NCBI RefSeq assembly: GCF_030814115.1
Contig: NZ_JAUSUP010000003.1
Location: 62,001 to 126,000, forward strand
DNA: 64,000 bases
Direction: 5' to 3'
DNA from: Alkalibacillus filiformis
GTDB taxonomy: Bacteria; Bacillota; Bacilli; Bacillales; Alkalibacillaceae
The first letter of the stretch is position 1. Each line of letters opens with the position of its first letter. Positions 26,320 through 33,838 of this stretch are shown here, piece by piece. Position numbers and translations under genes: made by a program. The notes below the pieces were generated by a model. The model searched no databases. It worked only from the letters and a program-made list of their open reading frames with translations, and was not told the origin of the DNA.

Positions 26320-26381
26320 ACACCCTTCTTTATGGGAACATTTATATTGAAAACATTAAATGTTCTCTCGAGGAAGGGTGT
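26320..26381 (+). promoter_or_regulatory. Long two-stage hairpin enclosing the ribosome binding site of the WrbA-type gene
   Basis: Two perfect 9-bp stems stack with an internal loop: 26320-26328 with 26373-26381, and 26336-26344 with 26357-26365. The outer 3' arm contains AGGAAGGG, the Shine-Dalgarno sequence for the start at 26387. It might terminate the upstream transcript, or mask translation initiation; the T tail is weak. Confidence 0.6.
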
Positions 26382-26386
26382 TTATT

Positions 26387-26983
26387 ATGACGAAAATGGC
26401 AGTGTTTTATTATAGTTCAACTGGAGCCAATTATAAAATGGCTCAATGGACAGAAGAAGCTTTAAAACAAGCTGGTGCAGATGTTAAGTTAGTTAAAATT
26501 CCTGAAACAGCTCCAGAAGAGGCAATTGCTCAAAACCCAGCATGGAAAGATCATTATGAGAATACGAAAGATGTTCCAGAAGCACAAGTAGAAGATCTAG
26601 AATGGGCTGACGGTTTTATTTTTAGTTTACCGACTCGGTTCGGTAACGTTCCGGCACAAGTCAAACAGTTTATGGACCAAGCAGGTGGCCTTTGGATGCA
26701 AGGAAAGCTTGCTAACAAAGTTGTAAGTGCGATGACAACAGCCCAAAATGCGCATGGTGGCCAGGAGCAAACCATTATGCACTTTTACACATCAATGTTT
26801 CATTGGGGCGCAATTATAGCATCACCTGGTTATACGGATGATTCGATTTTTGCCTCAGGTGGTAATCCATACGGGACGAGTGCCCAAGTAGATGGAGAAG
26901 GAAACTTACAAGATGATGTAGAGCAAGCTGTGAAACATCAAGCGAAACGTACTTTTGAAATTACACAAAAAATTTCACAATAA
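26387..26983 (+). CDS. WrbA-type NAD(P)H:quinone oxidoreductase (flavodoxin-like)
   Basis: A 198-residue FMN-binding protein of the WrbA family, which carries out two-electron quinone reduction to limit oxidative stress. The phosphate-binding loop FYYSSTGANYKMA is at residues 7-19. PTRFGNVPAQVKQFMDQAGGLW and the FMN-contact segment TAQNAHGGQEQTI are typical, as is HWGAIIASPGYTD with GGNPYGTS. The ATG 26387 is used because AGGAAGGG precedes it at good spacing; the upstream in-frame ATG at 26360 lies inside the hairpin described separately. Confidence 0.88.
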   Translation: MTKMAVFYYSSTGANYKMAQWTEEALKQAGADVKLVKIPETAPEEAIAQNPAWKDHYENTKDVPEAQVEDLEWADGFIFSLPTRFGNVPAQVKQFMDQAGGLWMQGKLANKVVSAMTTAQNAHGGQEQTIMHFYTSMFHWGAIIASPGYTDDSIFASGGNPYGTSAQVDGEGNLQDDVEQAVKHQAKRTFEITQKISQ

Positions 26984-26991
26984 CTCTAGAG

Positions 26992-27017
26992 CCCTTGCTG
27001 TAACTGTATAGCAAGGG
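26992..27017 (+). terminator. Probable terminator after the WrbA-type gene
   Basis: An 8-bp stem (26992-26999 with 27010-27017) with a short, interrupted T tail; of moderate strength. Confidence 0.55.
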
Positions 27018-27130
27018 GTTTAGTTTGTTCAGTTAGATTAATTTTCTAAAGATTTTTTAAAAACCCCCACAAAAACTATTGGTATATACGTAATGGTGTA
27101 ACGAAGAAATAAATAGCAAAGGGTGAGCAG

Positions 27131-28069
27131 ATGAATTCAAAAAAAATATTTTACTCGTTAACTGCAACAACTTTAACAGGTTCATTATTTTTGAGCCCAC
27201 TAGGAATAACAGCTAATGATGAAAATGCAGAAGAAACAGACACAGAAGAGGTTGCAGAGCAACAGCAATCCCTAGAAGAGCAATTATTTACATACTACAC
27301 GATGGTATCCAATGAGTTAGCTGTTGCAATTCAACAAGGTGATGAGGAGTTAGCACAAAGCATTTTAGAATGGTCGGTAGAAGAGTTAGAACAAGCGTTT
27401 GAGGCTTATCAAGCTGGTGACTTGGAGAGTGCTGAAGCTCATCTTGATGCGGTCGTAACCGTATTAGAAGAAGCTAGTGAATACCGTGAAGAAGAAGGTA
27501 TTGAAGAGGAAGAAGATGAAGAAGGTTTAGAAGAAGACGAAGAATCAACTGAAGAAGATGAGGAATCAACTGATTCTAAGCAAATTGGTCAAAACGTCTT
27601 ATCACTAGCTAAAGCGATGGAAGATAAGAAGAATCCAGTCGCAAAAGAAGCTTTAAAACGTAATATCGAGCGTTCATTAGAACGATTAGAAAATAAATAT
27701 AGTGAAGAAGAAGTAGAAAGCTTGCTTGAACAATTAAACGAAATTACTGATGAGTTTTCAGAAGAAGGAAATGAAAATGATGAAGAATCAGTAGAAGAAG
27801 ATTCCTCTGAAGAATCTTCTAATGAAGAGTCTGAAGTAACAGAAGAATCAAGCAATGAAGATGAGAAAGAATCTAAGAAGGAAGACCGTTCTAATAATGG
27901 TGGTCCTGGTAATAGTGATCAAGCCCCTGGTCAAAACAAAGACCGTGGTGGATCTGATAACAGTAATGGCAAAGGTCCTAACAATGATGGTGGACCAGGC
28001 AATGGAAACGGTAACGGTGGACCTGGCAATAGCAATGGCAATGGAGGACCAGGTAACGGTAACCGTTAA
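27131..28069 (+). CDS. Secreted acidic protein with DUF5667-like domain and Gly/Asn/Pro-rich tail
   Basis: A 312-residue exported protein. A signal peptide (about 1-28, cleavage near ITAND) precedes a helical domain (about 48-118, EEQLFTYYTMVSNELAVAIQ) that resembles DUF5667. An extremely acidic Glu-rich segment follows, then a second helical stretch (about 150-208). The C-terminus (about 255-312) is a Gly-Pro-Gly-Asn repeat region. The low-complexity tail recalls the end of RsgI in this window. Function is unknown; secretion follows from the signal peptide. High acidity is in keeping with a salt-adapted exterior. Confidence 0.65.
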   Translation: MNSKKIFYSLTATTLTGSLFLSPLGITANDENAEETDTEEVAEQQQSLEEQLFTYYTMVSNELAVAIQQGDEELAQSILEWSVEELEQAFEAYQAGDLESAEAHLDAVVTVLEEASEYREEEGIEEEEDEEGLEEDEESTEEDEESTDSKQIGQNVLSLAKAMEDKKNPVAKEALKRNIERSLERLENKYSEEEVESLLEQLNEITDEFSEEGNENDEESVEEDSSEESSNEESEVTEESSNEDEKESKKEDRSNNGGPGNSDQAPGQNKDRGGSDNSNGKGPNNDGGPGNGNGNGGPGNSNGNGGPGNGNR

Positions 28070-28082
28070 TGAAATCGGTGAA

Positions 28083-28168
28083 CCTTTGTGTTCTTACACA
28101 AAGTTCATATACACCTCTCTCCCAACAAGAGGAATTAACCCTGACGGTATAACGTCAGGGTGTTTTTT
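28083..28168 (+). terminator. Two hairpins after the acidic protein gene; the second is a terminator
   Basis: The first hairpin pairs CTTTGTG with CACAAAG around 28084-28102 and has no T run. The second has a 9-bp perfect stem (28138-28146 with 28153-28161), followed by a run of Ts. I see nothing else between the terminator and the promoter at 28286. Confidence 0.8.
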
Positions 28169-28285
28169 ACATAGAATGTAGTATGGACTCCCCTTAAGAG
28201 AAAACATAAATTTTATTTTTTCTTAAAAAGCACAAACACATTAGTACACTAAATGAATAAATTACATTAAAGGTTCAGAAAATTG

Positions 28286-28314
28286 TTGCAATTAGAAGTG
28301 AAGTTTAGGATAAT
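28286..28314 (+). promoter_or_regulatory. Sigma-A-type promoter of the IDEAL-domain gene
   Basis: TTGCAA (28286-28291) and GATAAT (28309-28314) with a 17-bp spacer, about 27 bp before the start codon. Confidence 0.55.
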
Positions 28315-28341
28315 AGAAAAAAGGAGTAAGGGGGAAGGGAC

Positions 28342-28581
28342 ATGAAGAATCAAGTTACCTCTTATGTACTAATTAGATATCAGTTTCCGAAAACGATCGC
28401 GATTAAAGCTAGACGTGAAGTTCCATATGAATTTAAACTAGCTTCAAGATTGTTGCTTGATGAAATGGTATTTGAATTTAATAAACATCGACTAGAAGAG
28501 CAAATCAATGAAGCGATAGACCAACAAGATATTGAACAATTTTATGTATTAAGTAAGCAATATGCGAAGTATGTTAAATAA
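28342..28581 (+). CDS. IDEAL-domain small protein
   Basis: A 79-residue protein. The second half (about residues 34-76, LASRLLLDEMVFEFNKHRLE then INEAIDQQDIEQFYVLS) matches the short IDEAL domain found at the C-terminus of YpiB and related Firmicute proteins. Its role is poorly defined, although it is thought to mediate protein contacts. The first 30 residues are basic. The start ATG follows AAGGGGGAAGGGAC. It has its own promoter and terminator, so it is monocistronic. Confidence 0.75.
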   Translation: MKNQVTSYVLIRYQFPKTIAIKARREVPYEFKLASRLLLDEMVFEFNKHRLEEQINEAIDQQDIEQFYVLSKQYAKYVK

Positions 28582-28602
28582 ATATAGATCTACTGAGATT
28601 AT

Positions 28603-28628
28603 AAGCTGCCATTAAACGGCAGCTTTTT
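28603..28628 (+). terminator. Terminator of the IDEAL-domain gene
   Basis: An 8-bp perfect stem (28603-28610 with 28618-28625), 7-base loop and T run. Confidence 0.85.
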
Positions 28629-28703
28629 CTTGTTTTTTTTATATTACAAACTACATAATTGTATTATAATGGGGAAAAGAATTTTTTTAGAATGGGGAAT
28701 TAG

Positions 28704-29486
28704 ATGTCTTCAAGATTATTATACACCACGTTTATTGTATGCTTGTTATTAGTTATTAGTGCATGTCAAAACAACACAGTAGATTTAGATAACTTAGTAG
28801 GCCATGATTATAATTCGATTGAAGTTGGGCTTGAAAATAAAGAGAATATTATAGTTCTTGATGATTCTAGACATGAAGGGGAACCTACTGAAGATGGCGA
28901 AGCGGTTATTGTTCCTGATCCAAACGCAATCGATGTCATAGTTAATAAAGAACGTCGATTGCCTGAAGGTTATGAACCACCTGATTTAACGGTTCCAGAT
29001 GTTGATTTTCATGTTGTGGCTGAAGAGAGAATGTATATGCGTGAAGAAGCTGCTCATGCATTAGAGGAATTGTTCGAGGCGGCCAGTGCTGAAGGACATG
29101 AGTTATATGCTATTTCCGGATACCGTTCTGAACAAACACAAGAAGTTGTATTTGCATCTAGTGTTGAAAGAAATGGTCAAGAATATGCCGAACAATATTC
29201 AGCTCAACCAGGACATAGTGAACACCAAACAGGTTTAGCGATGGATGTGTCAGCCGAATCGTTTAGCTTGCGACTAGGTGAAGGTTTTAGTGATACGCCT
29301 GAGGGTGAGTGGGTAGCAAATCACAGTCATCACTATGGCTTCATCGTACGTTACCTCGAAGGAAAAAGTAATATTACTGGTTACAATTACGAACCGTGGC
29401 ATTTACGATATGTTGGTGAAGAATTAGCAACAAGCCTTTACGAATCTGGTTTAACAATGGAAGAATACTTCGGGTTAGTTGAATAA
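28704..29486 (+). CDS. VanY-type D,D-carboxypeptidase lipoprotein (YodJ/LdcB-like)
   Basis: A 260-residue lipoprotein with a signal peptide ending in ISAC (cysteine 21). The C-terminal domain (about 105-258) is the VanY/M15B zinc peptidase that trims D-Ala from peptidoglycan stems. Zinc-ligand motifs are visible as QPGHSEHQTGLAMDVS (His and Asp) and EPWHLRYVG (His), with the preceding SGYRSEQTQE substrate-binding segment. Length and layout fit B. subtilis YodJ. TATAAT at 28665-28670 is a possible -10 element. Monocistronic. Confidence 0.88.
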   Translation: MSSRLLYTTFIVCLLLVISACQNNTVDLDNLVGHDYNSIEVGLENKENIIVLDDSRHEGEPTEDGEAVIVPDPNAIDVIVNKERRLPEGYEPPDLTVPDVDFHVVAEERMYMREEAAHALEELFEAASAEGHELYAISGYRSEQTQEVVFASSVERNGQEYAEQYSAQPGHSEHQTGLAMDVSAESFSLRLGEGFSDTPEGEWVANHSHHYGFIVRYLEGKSNITGYNYEPWHLRYVGEELATSLYESGLTMEEYFGLVE

Positions 29487-29491
29487 TTTGA

Positions 29492-29521
29492 AAAGGTCTA
29501 ATATCTTTTAGGCCTTTTTTT
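29492..29521 (+). terminator. Terminator of the VanY-type gene
   Basis: An 11-bp stem with a G-U pair (29492-29502 with 29509-29519) and a long T run. Confidence 0.85.
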
Positions 29522-29611
29522 AGTAGGTATTCGTTTAAATTCTTTAAATTTATTATTATAATAATAAGTGGTTTAAAAAGTTGTTCTTTTTATATGGAGG
29601 AGGATTTTAAA

Positions 29612-31003
29612 ATGGATTATCGTATTGAACGAGATACGTTAGGTGAAATGAAAGTACCTGCAGACAAATACTGGGGTGCTCAAACGCAAAGAAGTGTTTT
29701 AAATTTCCCTATTGGTGACGAAACAATGCCGAAAGAGATCATTGAAGGGTTTGCCATTTTGAAGAAAAGTGCAGCACGTGCTAATGAATCTCTAGGTTTA
29801 TTGGAAAGTGATAAAGCAGATGCAGTTGCTCATGCTGCTGACCGTGTATTAGCTGGAGAATTATTTGATCACTTCCCACTTGTAGTTTGGCAAACAGGTA
29901 GTGGAACACAGTCAAATATGAATATGAATGAAGTGTTAGCTTACGTTGGTAATGAGTGGCTAGAAGAGCAAGGTAAAGAAGTAAGACTTCATCCGAATGA
30001 TGACGTTAACATGTCACAAAGTTCAAATGACACTTATCCAACTGCATTACATATTGCAGCTGTTAAGAAGGTTGAAGATCATTTACTACCTTCACTAAGT
30101 CAAATGAAAAACACATTAAAAGAAAAAGCAGATGCTTACTATGACCTAGTAAAAATTGGTCGTACACACTTACAAGATGCGACACCTATTACACTTGGAC
30201 AAGAAATTAGTGGTTGGCATCGTATGCTTGTAAAAACTGAATCAATGATTCAAGATTCGTTAAAGTATGTCCGTGAAATTGCTTTAGGTGGTACAGCAGT
30301 TGGTACAGGTATTAACGCACATCCTGATTTTGCCGAAACAGTAGCACAGAAAATTAACGATGAAACGAATGGCCAGTTTGTTTCAGCTGAAAATAAGTTT
30401 CACGCACTAACAAGTCATGACGAACTAGTACATGCTCACGGTGCGATTAAAGGGCTAGCAGCTGATGTTATGAAGATTGCTAACGATGTTCGTTGGTTAG
30501 CAAGTGGTCCACGTTGTGGTATCGGTGAGATTACAATTCCAGCTAATGAGCCAGGTAGCTCAATTATGCCAGGAAAAGTTAATCCAACACAAAGTGAAGC
30601 GATTACAATGGTTGCAGCTCATGTTATGGGTAATGACGCAGCAATTGGCTTTGCAGCAAGCCAAGGAAACTTTGAGTTAAACGTCTATAAGCCGATGATT
30701 GCTTATAACTTCCTGCAATCTTGTCAGTTACTTGGTGACAGTATGGTATCATTTGATGAACGTTGCTTAGTTGGTCTTGAACCAGATGAGAAAGAGATTG
30801 AAAAGTATCTAAATGATTCTCTAATGCTTGTAACAGCACTGAACCCACATATTGGTTATGAAAACGCTGCTAAAATTGCTAAGCATGCTCATGAAAATAA
30901 CCAAACGTTACGTGAAGCAGCAGTAGATACTGGTATTCTATCTGGAGAAGAATTTGATCGCTTAGTTGTGCCGAAAGAAATGACAAAACCGAACGCTAAA
31001 TAA
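29612..31003 (+). CDS. fumC: Class II fumarate hydratase
   Basis: A 463-residue cytoplasmic TCA-cycle enzyme interconverting fumarate and malate. The fumarase/aspartase signature [11 protein letters not shown] lies near residues 315-325. Earlier motifs include the substrate-binding [15 protein letters not shown] and [19 protein letters not shown], plus [16 protein letters not shown]. Motifs and length match FumC (CitG of B. subtilis). The ATG at 29612 is preceded by GGAGGAGG at the right distance; an in-frame ATG at 29594 lies upstream of that site. Monocistronic. Confidence 0.96.
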   Translation: MDYRIERDTLGEMKVPADKYWGAQTQRSVLNFPIGDETMPKEIIEGFAILKKSAARANESLGLLESDKADAVAHAADRVLAGELFDHFPLVVWQTGSGTQSNMNMNEVLAYVGNEWLEEQGKEVRLHPNDDVNMSQSSNDTYPTALHIAAVKKVEDHLLPSLSQMKNTLKEKADAYYDLVKIGRTHLQDATPITLGQEISGWHRMLVKTESMIQDSLKYVREIALGGTAVGTGINAHPDFAETVAQKINDETNGQFVSAENKFHALTSHDELVHAHGAIKGLAADVMKIANDVRWLASGPRCGIGEITIPANEPGSSIMPGKVNPTQSEAITMVAAHVMGNDAAIGFAASQGNFELNVYKPMIAYNFLQSCQLLGDSMVSFDERCLVGLEPDEKEIEKYLNDSLMLVTALNPHIGYENAAKIAKHAHENNQTLREAAVDTGILSGEEFDRLVVPKEMTKPNAK

Positions 31004-31039
31004 CATTATTTACCTAGAGAATTAGGTCATATTCTATCG

Positions 31040-31071
31040 CCTCCTGTTAACAATAATGATTACACAGGAGG
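31040..31071 (+). promoter_or_regulatory. Hairpin sequestering the SASP ribosome binding site
   Basis: A perfect 8-bp inverted repeat, CCTCCTGT (31040-31047) with ACAGGAGG (31064-31071), around a 16-base loop. The 3' arm is the complete Shine-Dalgarno sequence of the following SASP gene, so the leader could fold into a translation-blocking structure. Confidence 0.65.
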
Positions 31072-31079
31072 TGAACAAA

Positions 31080-31277
31080 ATGGCTCAAAACAACAATTCA
31101 AACCAATTAGTAGTTCCTGGTGTGGCACAAGCTTTAGACCAAATGAAGACTGAAATCGCACAAGAATTTGGTGTACAGCTTGGTCCTGATTCAACTTCAC
31201 GCTCTAACGGTTCAGTTGGTGGTGAAATTACAAAGCGTTTAGTACAAATGGCAGAGCAACAGATGGGCGGTCAGTAA
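31080..31277 (+). CDS. Alpha/beta-type small acid-soluble spore protein
   Basis: A 65-residue SASP that coats and protects DNA in the dormant spore. Both conserved blocks are present: [16 protein letters not shown], containing the GPR protease site region (TEIAQEFGV, cut between Glu and Ile/Phe in the family), and [18 protein letters not shown]. Start at ATG 31080 with an AGGAGGTGA site; the in-frame ATG at 31056 is upstream of it. A 16-bp palindrome (31275-31290) covers the stop codon. No convincing sigma-G promoter was found. Confidence 0.95.
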   Translation: MAQNNNSNQLVVPGVAQALDQMKTEIAQEFGVQLGPDSTSRSNGSVGGEITKRLVQMAEQQMGGQ

Positions 31278-31319
31278 GCTGATCAGCTTATGAAACTCAA
31301 AAATTAATTATTAAAGTCG

Positions 31320-31352
31320 AAAGAGGGTCTTTATTAGAGACCCTCTTTATTT
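31320..31352 (+). terminator. Terminator of the SASP gene
   Basis: An 11-bp perfect stem (31320-31330 with 31338-31348) and a T-rich tail. Confidence 0.88.
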
Positions 31353-31389
31353 AATTTTATCGTAGTTTCAATAGTCATAATAAGTTGTG

Positions 31390-31472
31390 TTCGTTCGTCC
31401 GACAATTATAGTCTCTGGTCCGACAATAAGTCACGTTCATCTGACAATTACGCGTGGTCATCCAACAATAAT
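31390..31472. repeat. 21-bp tandem array, four units (family 3)
   Basis: GACAA cores occur at 31401, 31422 and 31443, with a degenerate AACAA at 31464, an exact 21-bp period. The shared unit core is roughly GTYCRTCCGACAATWA. The array lies between the SASP terminator and a convergent small gene. The unit differs from the 20-bp families, but the spacing and position relative to a terminator are alike. Confidence 0.75.
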
Positions 31473-31473
31473 A

Positions 31474-31507
31474 AAAACAGAGGCCCGGCTTATGCCAAAC
31501 CTCCGTT
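31474..31507 (-). terminator. Probable terminator of the small minus-strand gene
   Basis: An imperfect inverted repeat (AAAAACAGAGG near 31474 with CCTCCGTTTTT near 31499) with A/T tails on both sides. Confidence 0.6.
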
Positions 31508-31515
31508 TTTAGCGG

Positions 31516-31707
31516 TTATTTTGTTTCAGTTATTTCGGCTTCTGCAAATGGTTCACCGTTTTTCCTTACTTCATGTGCTTCTTCAATTTGCACCTTGTTA
31601 TATCTCGGTGTTACATAACCACCTGCTAAACCTTCGTTCATCATACGGTCGACATCTAAATCGTATTCGCTTCTAACATCACCTTGATCTTTAGATGGTT
31701 TAGCCAC
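31516..31707 (-). CDS. Small conserved-looking acidic protein, unknown
   Basis: A 63-residue hydrophilic protein (MAKPSKDQGDVRSEYDLD...GYVTPRYNKVQIEE) without membrane segments or cysteines. I do not recognise a family. It is called as real because a GTG start at 31707 is preceded by AAAGGAGG at ideal spacing and a terminator-like hairpin follows the stop. The size and composition resemble the many small spore or stress proteins of Bacillus, but no function is claimed. Confidence 0.65.
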   Translation of the reverse strand: MAKPSKDQGDVRSEYDLDVDRMMNEGLAGGYVTPRYNKVQIEEAHEVRKNGEPFAEAEITETK

Positions 31708-31881
31708 TGCAGGACCTCCTTTTGTAAGAAGCCTTCTTCAGGTTTCTCACAGTCTTATTATTTGTTTTTACTTCATGAACATGTGTGGAAACTGTTGACT
31801 ATAAGTAACAATTTGTCGATAATTTTAACAGGGTATGCTATTTTAAAACTGGACAAATAAGCGTTAGAAGAGGTCGATAAA

Positions 31882-33018
31882 ATGAGTGTAGTGATGATCA
31901 TGTTAATGATGATTGCAATTGGTGCAATTATTGGTGGAATGACAAATTTTTTAGCAATAAAAATGTTATTTAAACCATACAAAGCTTTATACATAGGGAA
32001 GTGGAAAGTCCCATTTACTCCAGGGTTAATTCCAAAACGACAAGAGGAATTAGCTGAACAATTAGGCAGTCTCGTAACCAATCACTTAGTAACAGCTGAT
32101 GCGATTAGTGATAAGTTAAAAGACAGCAGCCTTCAAGCTCAAGTGACAACGATGATTCATGATCGTTTAAAGGAATATTTAAAACAGGATCCACAAACAA
32201 TAGGTCTGCTTCAACAATTTCATGAAGATCTGTCAGTTGAATCAATTGAAAACACGGTTAAACAGAAGGTGCATGACGGGTTAACGAATCTGTATGATGA
32301 GAATCAGTCTCGTACATTAAGTGATGTTTTACCTGATGACTTAAAGGAATCGATTGACAGGCAACTTCCGCTAGCTGCAAAGTACATTTTGCAACAAGTC
32401 GATGATTACATTAACAGCCGCGAAGGACAAAATAAATTATCTGAATCGGCATCTTCTTTTCTTGCTACACAAGGTTTTTTAGGAAGTATGGTGTCGTCAT
32501 ACTTAGGAGAAGAAGGTTTAGTTGAAAAAATCACCCCAGCGATTAATCAATTCATTCGCTCTAACGATACTGAAGAAACGGTTGAGACTTTGCTAAGAGC
32601 TGAATGGTTGAAATGGCAACATAAAGAACTTTCGGTTATAAGGGAGCGTTTTTTTGACGACACTTTAGAAGAAAAGGTTTCCGACTACTTATTAAATCAT
32701 TTGAATGTAGAGCAATATTTAAATCAACCTATATCAAAGTGGTATCATCAATTCGAACATGAGATAATATCACGTGTGATCCCGAATGCTGTGGAATTGT
32801 TATTTGATCAATTAGCGGGTAAAGTAAAACAGATCATGGAAACATTCAATATCGCAGGAATGGTGCAGAAAGAAGTTAATCAATTTGACGTTGCACGATT
32901 AGAAAAAATGGTGTTAGAAATAACGAAGCGTGAATTCAATATGATTACTTATTTAGGTGCTGTCCTAGGTGGTACAATTGGATTTGTTCAAGGGATCATT
33001 GTCTTGTTTATTAGTTAA
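31882..33018 (+). CDS. yheB: DUF445 family membrane protein (YheB-like)
   Basis: A 378-residue protein with an N-terminal helix (about 3-22, VVMIMLMMIAIGAIIGG) leading into the DUF445 opening TNFLAIKMLFKPYKA and VPFTPGLIPKRQEELA. A long helical soluble region follows, and a C-terminal helix ends the chain (GAVLGGTIGFVQGIIVLFI). The layout equals B. subtilis YheB, and yheA follows as in that species. Function is unknown. It starts at ATG 31882 with AGAGG upstream. Confidence 0.9.
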   Translation: MSVVMIMLMMIAIGAIIGGMTNFLAIKMLFKPYKALYIGKWKVPFTPGLIPKRQEELAEQLGSLVTNHLVTADAISDKLKDSSLQAQVTTMIHDRLKEYLKQDPQTIGLLQQFHEDLSVESIENTVKQKVHDGLTNLYDENQSRTLSDVLPDDLKESIDRQLPLAAKYILQQVDDYINSREGQNKLSESASSFLATQGFLGSMVSSYLGEEGLVEKITPAINQFIRSNDTEETVETLLRAEWLKWQHKELSVIRERFFDDTLEEKVSDYLLNHLNVEQYLNQPISKWYHQFEHEIISRVIPNAVELLFDQLAGKVKQIMETFNIAGMVQKEVNQFDVARLEKMVLEITKREFNMITYLGAVLGGTIGFVQGIIVLFIS

Positions 33019-33098
33019 AAAAGATTATACTATACAGCTTGGACATTCTCTGATACAGTAGTAGTCGAATATGTGTTAGTCAATTTAGGAGGTATATT

Positions 33099-33449
33099 GT
33101 GTCAAACTTATATGATTTAGCTTACGATTTAGAAAAAGGACTTCGTGAAAGCGAAGAATTCCAAGGTTTAAAAAATGCTTATGAAAAGGTTATGAATGAC
33201 CCTTCAACTAAGCAAATGTTCGATAACTTCCGTGACACTCAATTAAACCTACAGCAAAAGCAAATGCAAGGTGAAGAGATTTCTGAAGAAGAAGTGAACA
33301 AAGCGAAGCAAGTAGTTGAGCTTGTTCAACAAAACGAAGATATTTCACACCTAATGGAAGAAGAGCAGCGTTTAAATACAGTAATTGGTGATATTAGTAA
33401 AATTATTACGAAACCACTTGAAGATTTATACGGTGAAGAACAACAGTAA
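33099..33449 (+). CDS. yheA: YlbF family protein YheA
   Basis: A 116-residue, fully helical cytoplasmic protein of the YlbF/YheA group. The recognisable core is YDLAYDLEKGLRESEEFQGL, with NDPSTKQMFDNFR following. YlbF/YmcA relatives regulate RNA processing and competence, but the role of YheA is not established. The GTG start at 33099 follows TTTAGGAGG. Adjacent to yheB as in B. subtilis. Confidence 0.88.
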   Translation: MSNLYDLAYDLEKGLRESEEFQGLKNAYEKVMNDPSTKQMFDNFRDTQLNLQQKQMQGEEISEEEVNKAKQVVELVQQNEDISHLMEEEQRLNTVIGDISKIITKPLEDLYGEEQQ

Positions 33450-33455
33450 ATATAA

Positions 33456-33487
33456 AAAGGCTATCGAGCTAAAGTTCGATAGCCTTT
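33456..33487. terminator. Bidirectional terminator between yheA and the YhzD-like gene
   Basis: A 12-bp perfect stem (33456-33467 with 33476-33487) flanked by A-rich and T-rich sequence. Confidence 0.88.
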
Positions 33488-33492
33488 ATTTA

Positions 33493-33678
33493 TTAGCGAC
33501 GAAATAAAACAAGACGTCCATCTGGTGAAACACAACGGTGAGTCAGTTCCTGATAATCTTGTTCTTCTAATTTCTTTGTACCAACATTTTTAGCTTCTTG
33601 ATCATCTTTTGCTTCAAAAGTTTCATCTAATAAATTTTCGCCTTTTTTGGAATATACCGTTAAGTAATACGTCTTCAT
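33493..33678 (-). CDS. YhzD-like small protein
   Basis: A 61-residue protein (YYLTVYSKKGENLLDETFEA ... THRCVSPDGRLVLFRR). The opening xVYSKxGxxLLxExFxA, the middle KKLEEQDY and the ending THRxVSPxGxLxLF fit the YhzD family as I remember it, whose B. subtilis gene lies in the same yheA-yhaO interval. Function is unknown. The ATG at 33678 has GGGAGGAACTGAC upstream, and a terminator follows the stop. Confidence 0.7.
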   Translation of the reverse strand: MKTYYLTVYSKKGENLLDETFEAKDDQEAKNVGTKKLEEQDYQELTHRCVSPDGRLVLFRR

Positions 33679-33838
33679 GTCAGTTCCTCCCTATGTATCT
33701 TCTTATCTTAACTATATGGATTTTGTTGACTTTTGTAAATAGTCTGACGTCATAATTTTCGTTGTGTTCACCGAACGTGCATTCGTATTTAAAATTTGGT
33801 AAAATAAAATATACATTATAACTATTGGAGGAACAACG

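Noticed and set aside
27855-28181. Plus-strand frame of 108 codons overlapping the acidic protein
   Set aside because: It is a frame shadow of the Gly/Asn repeat coding region and runs on through the terminator.
31004-31080. Sigma-G promoter of the SASP gene
   Set aside because: CATATTC at 31028-31034 resembles the -10, but no matching -35 lies 17-18 bp upstream. It is too weak to list as a feature.
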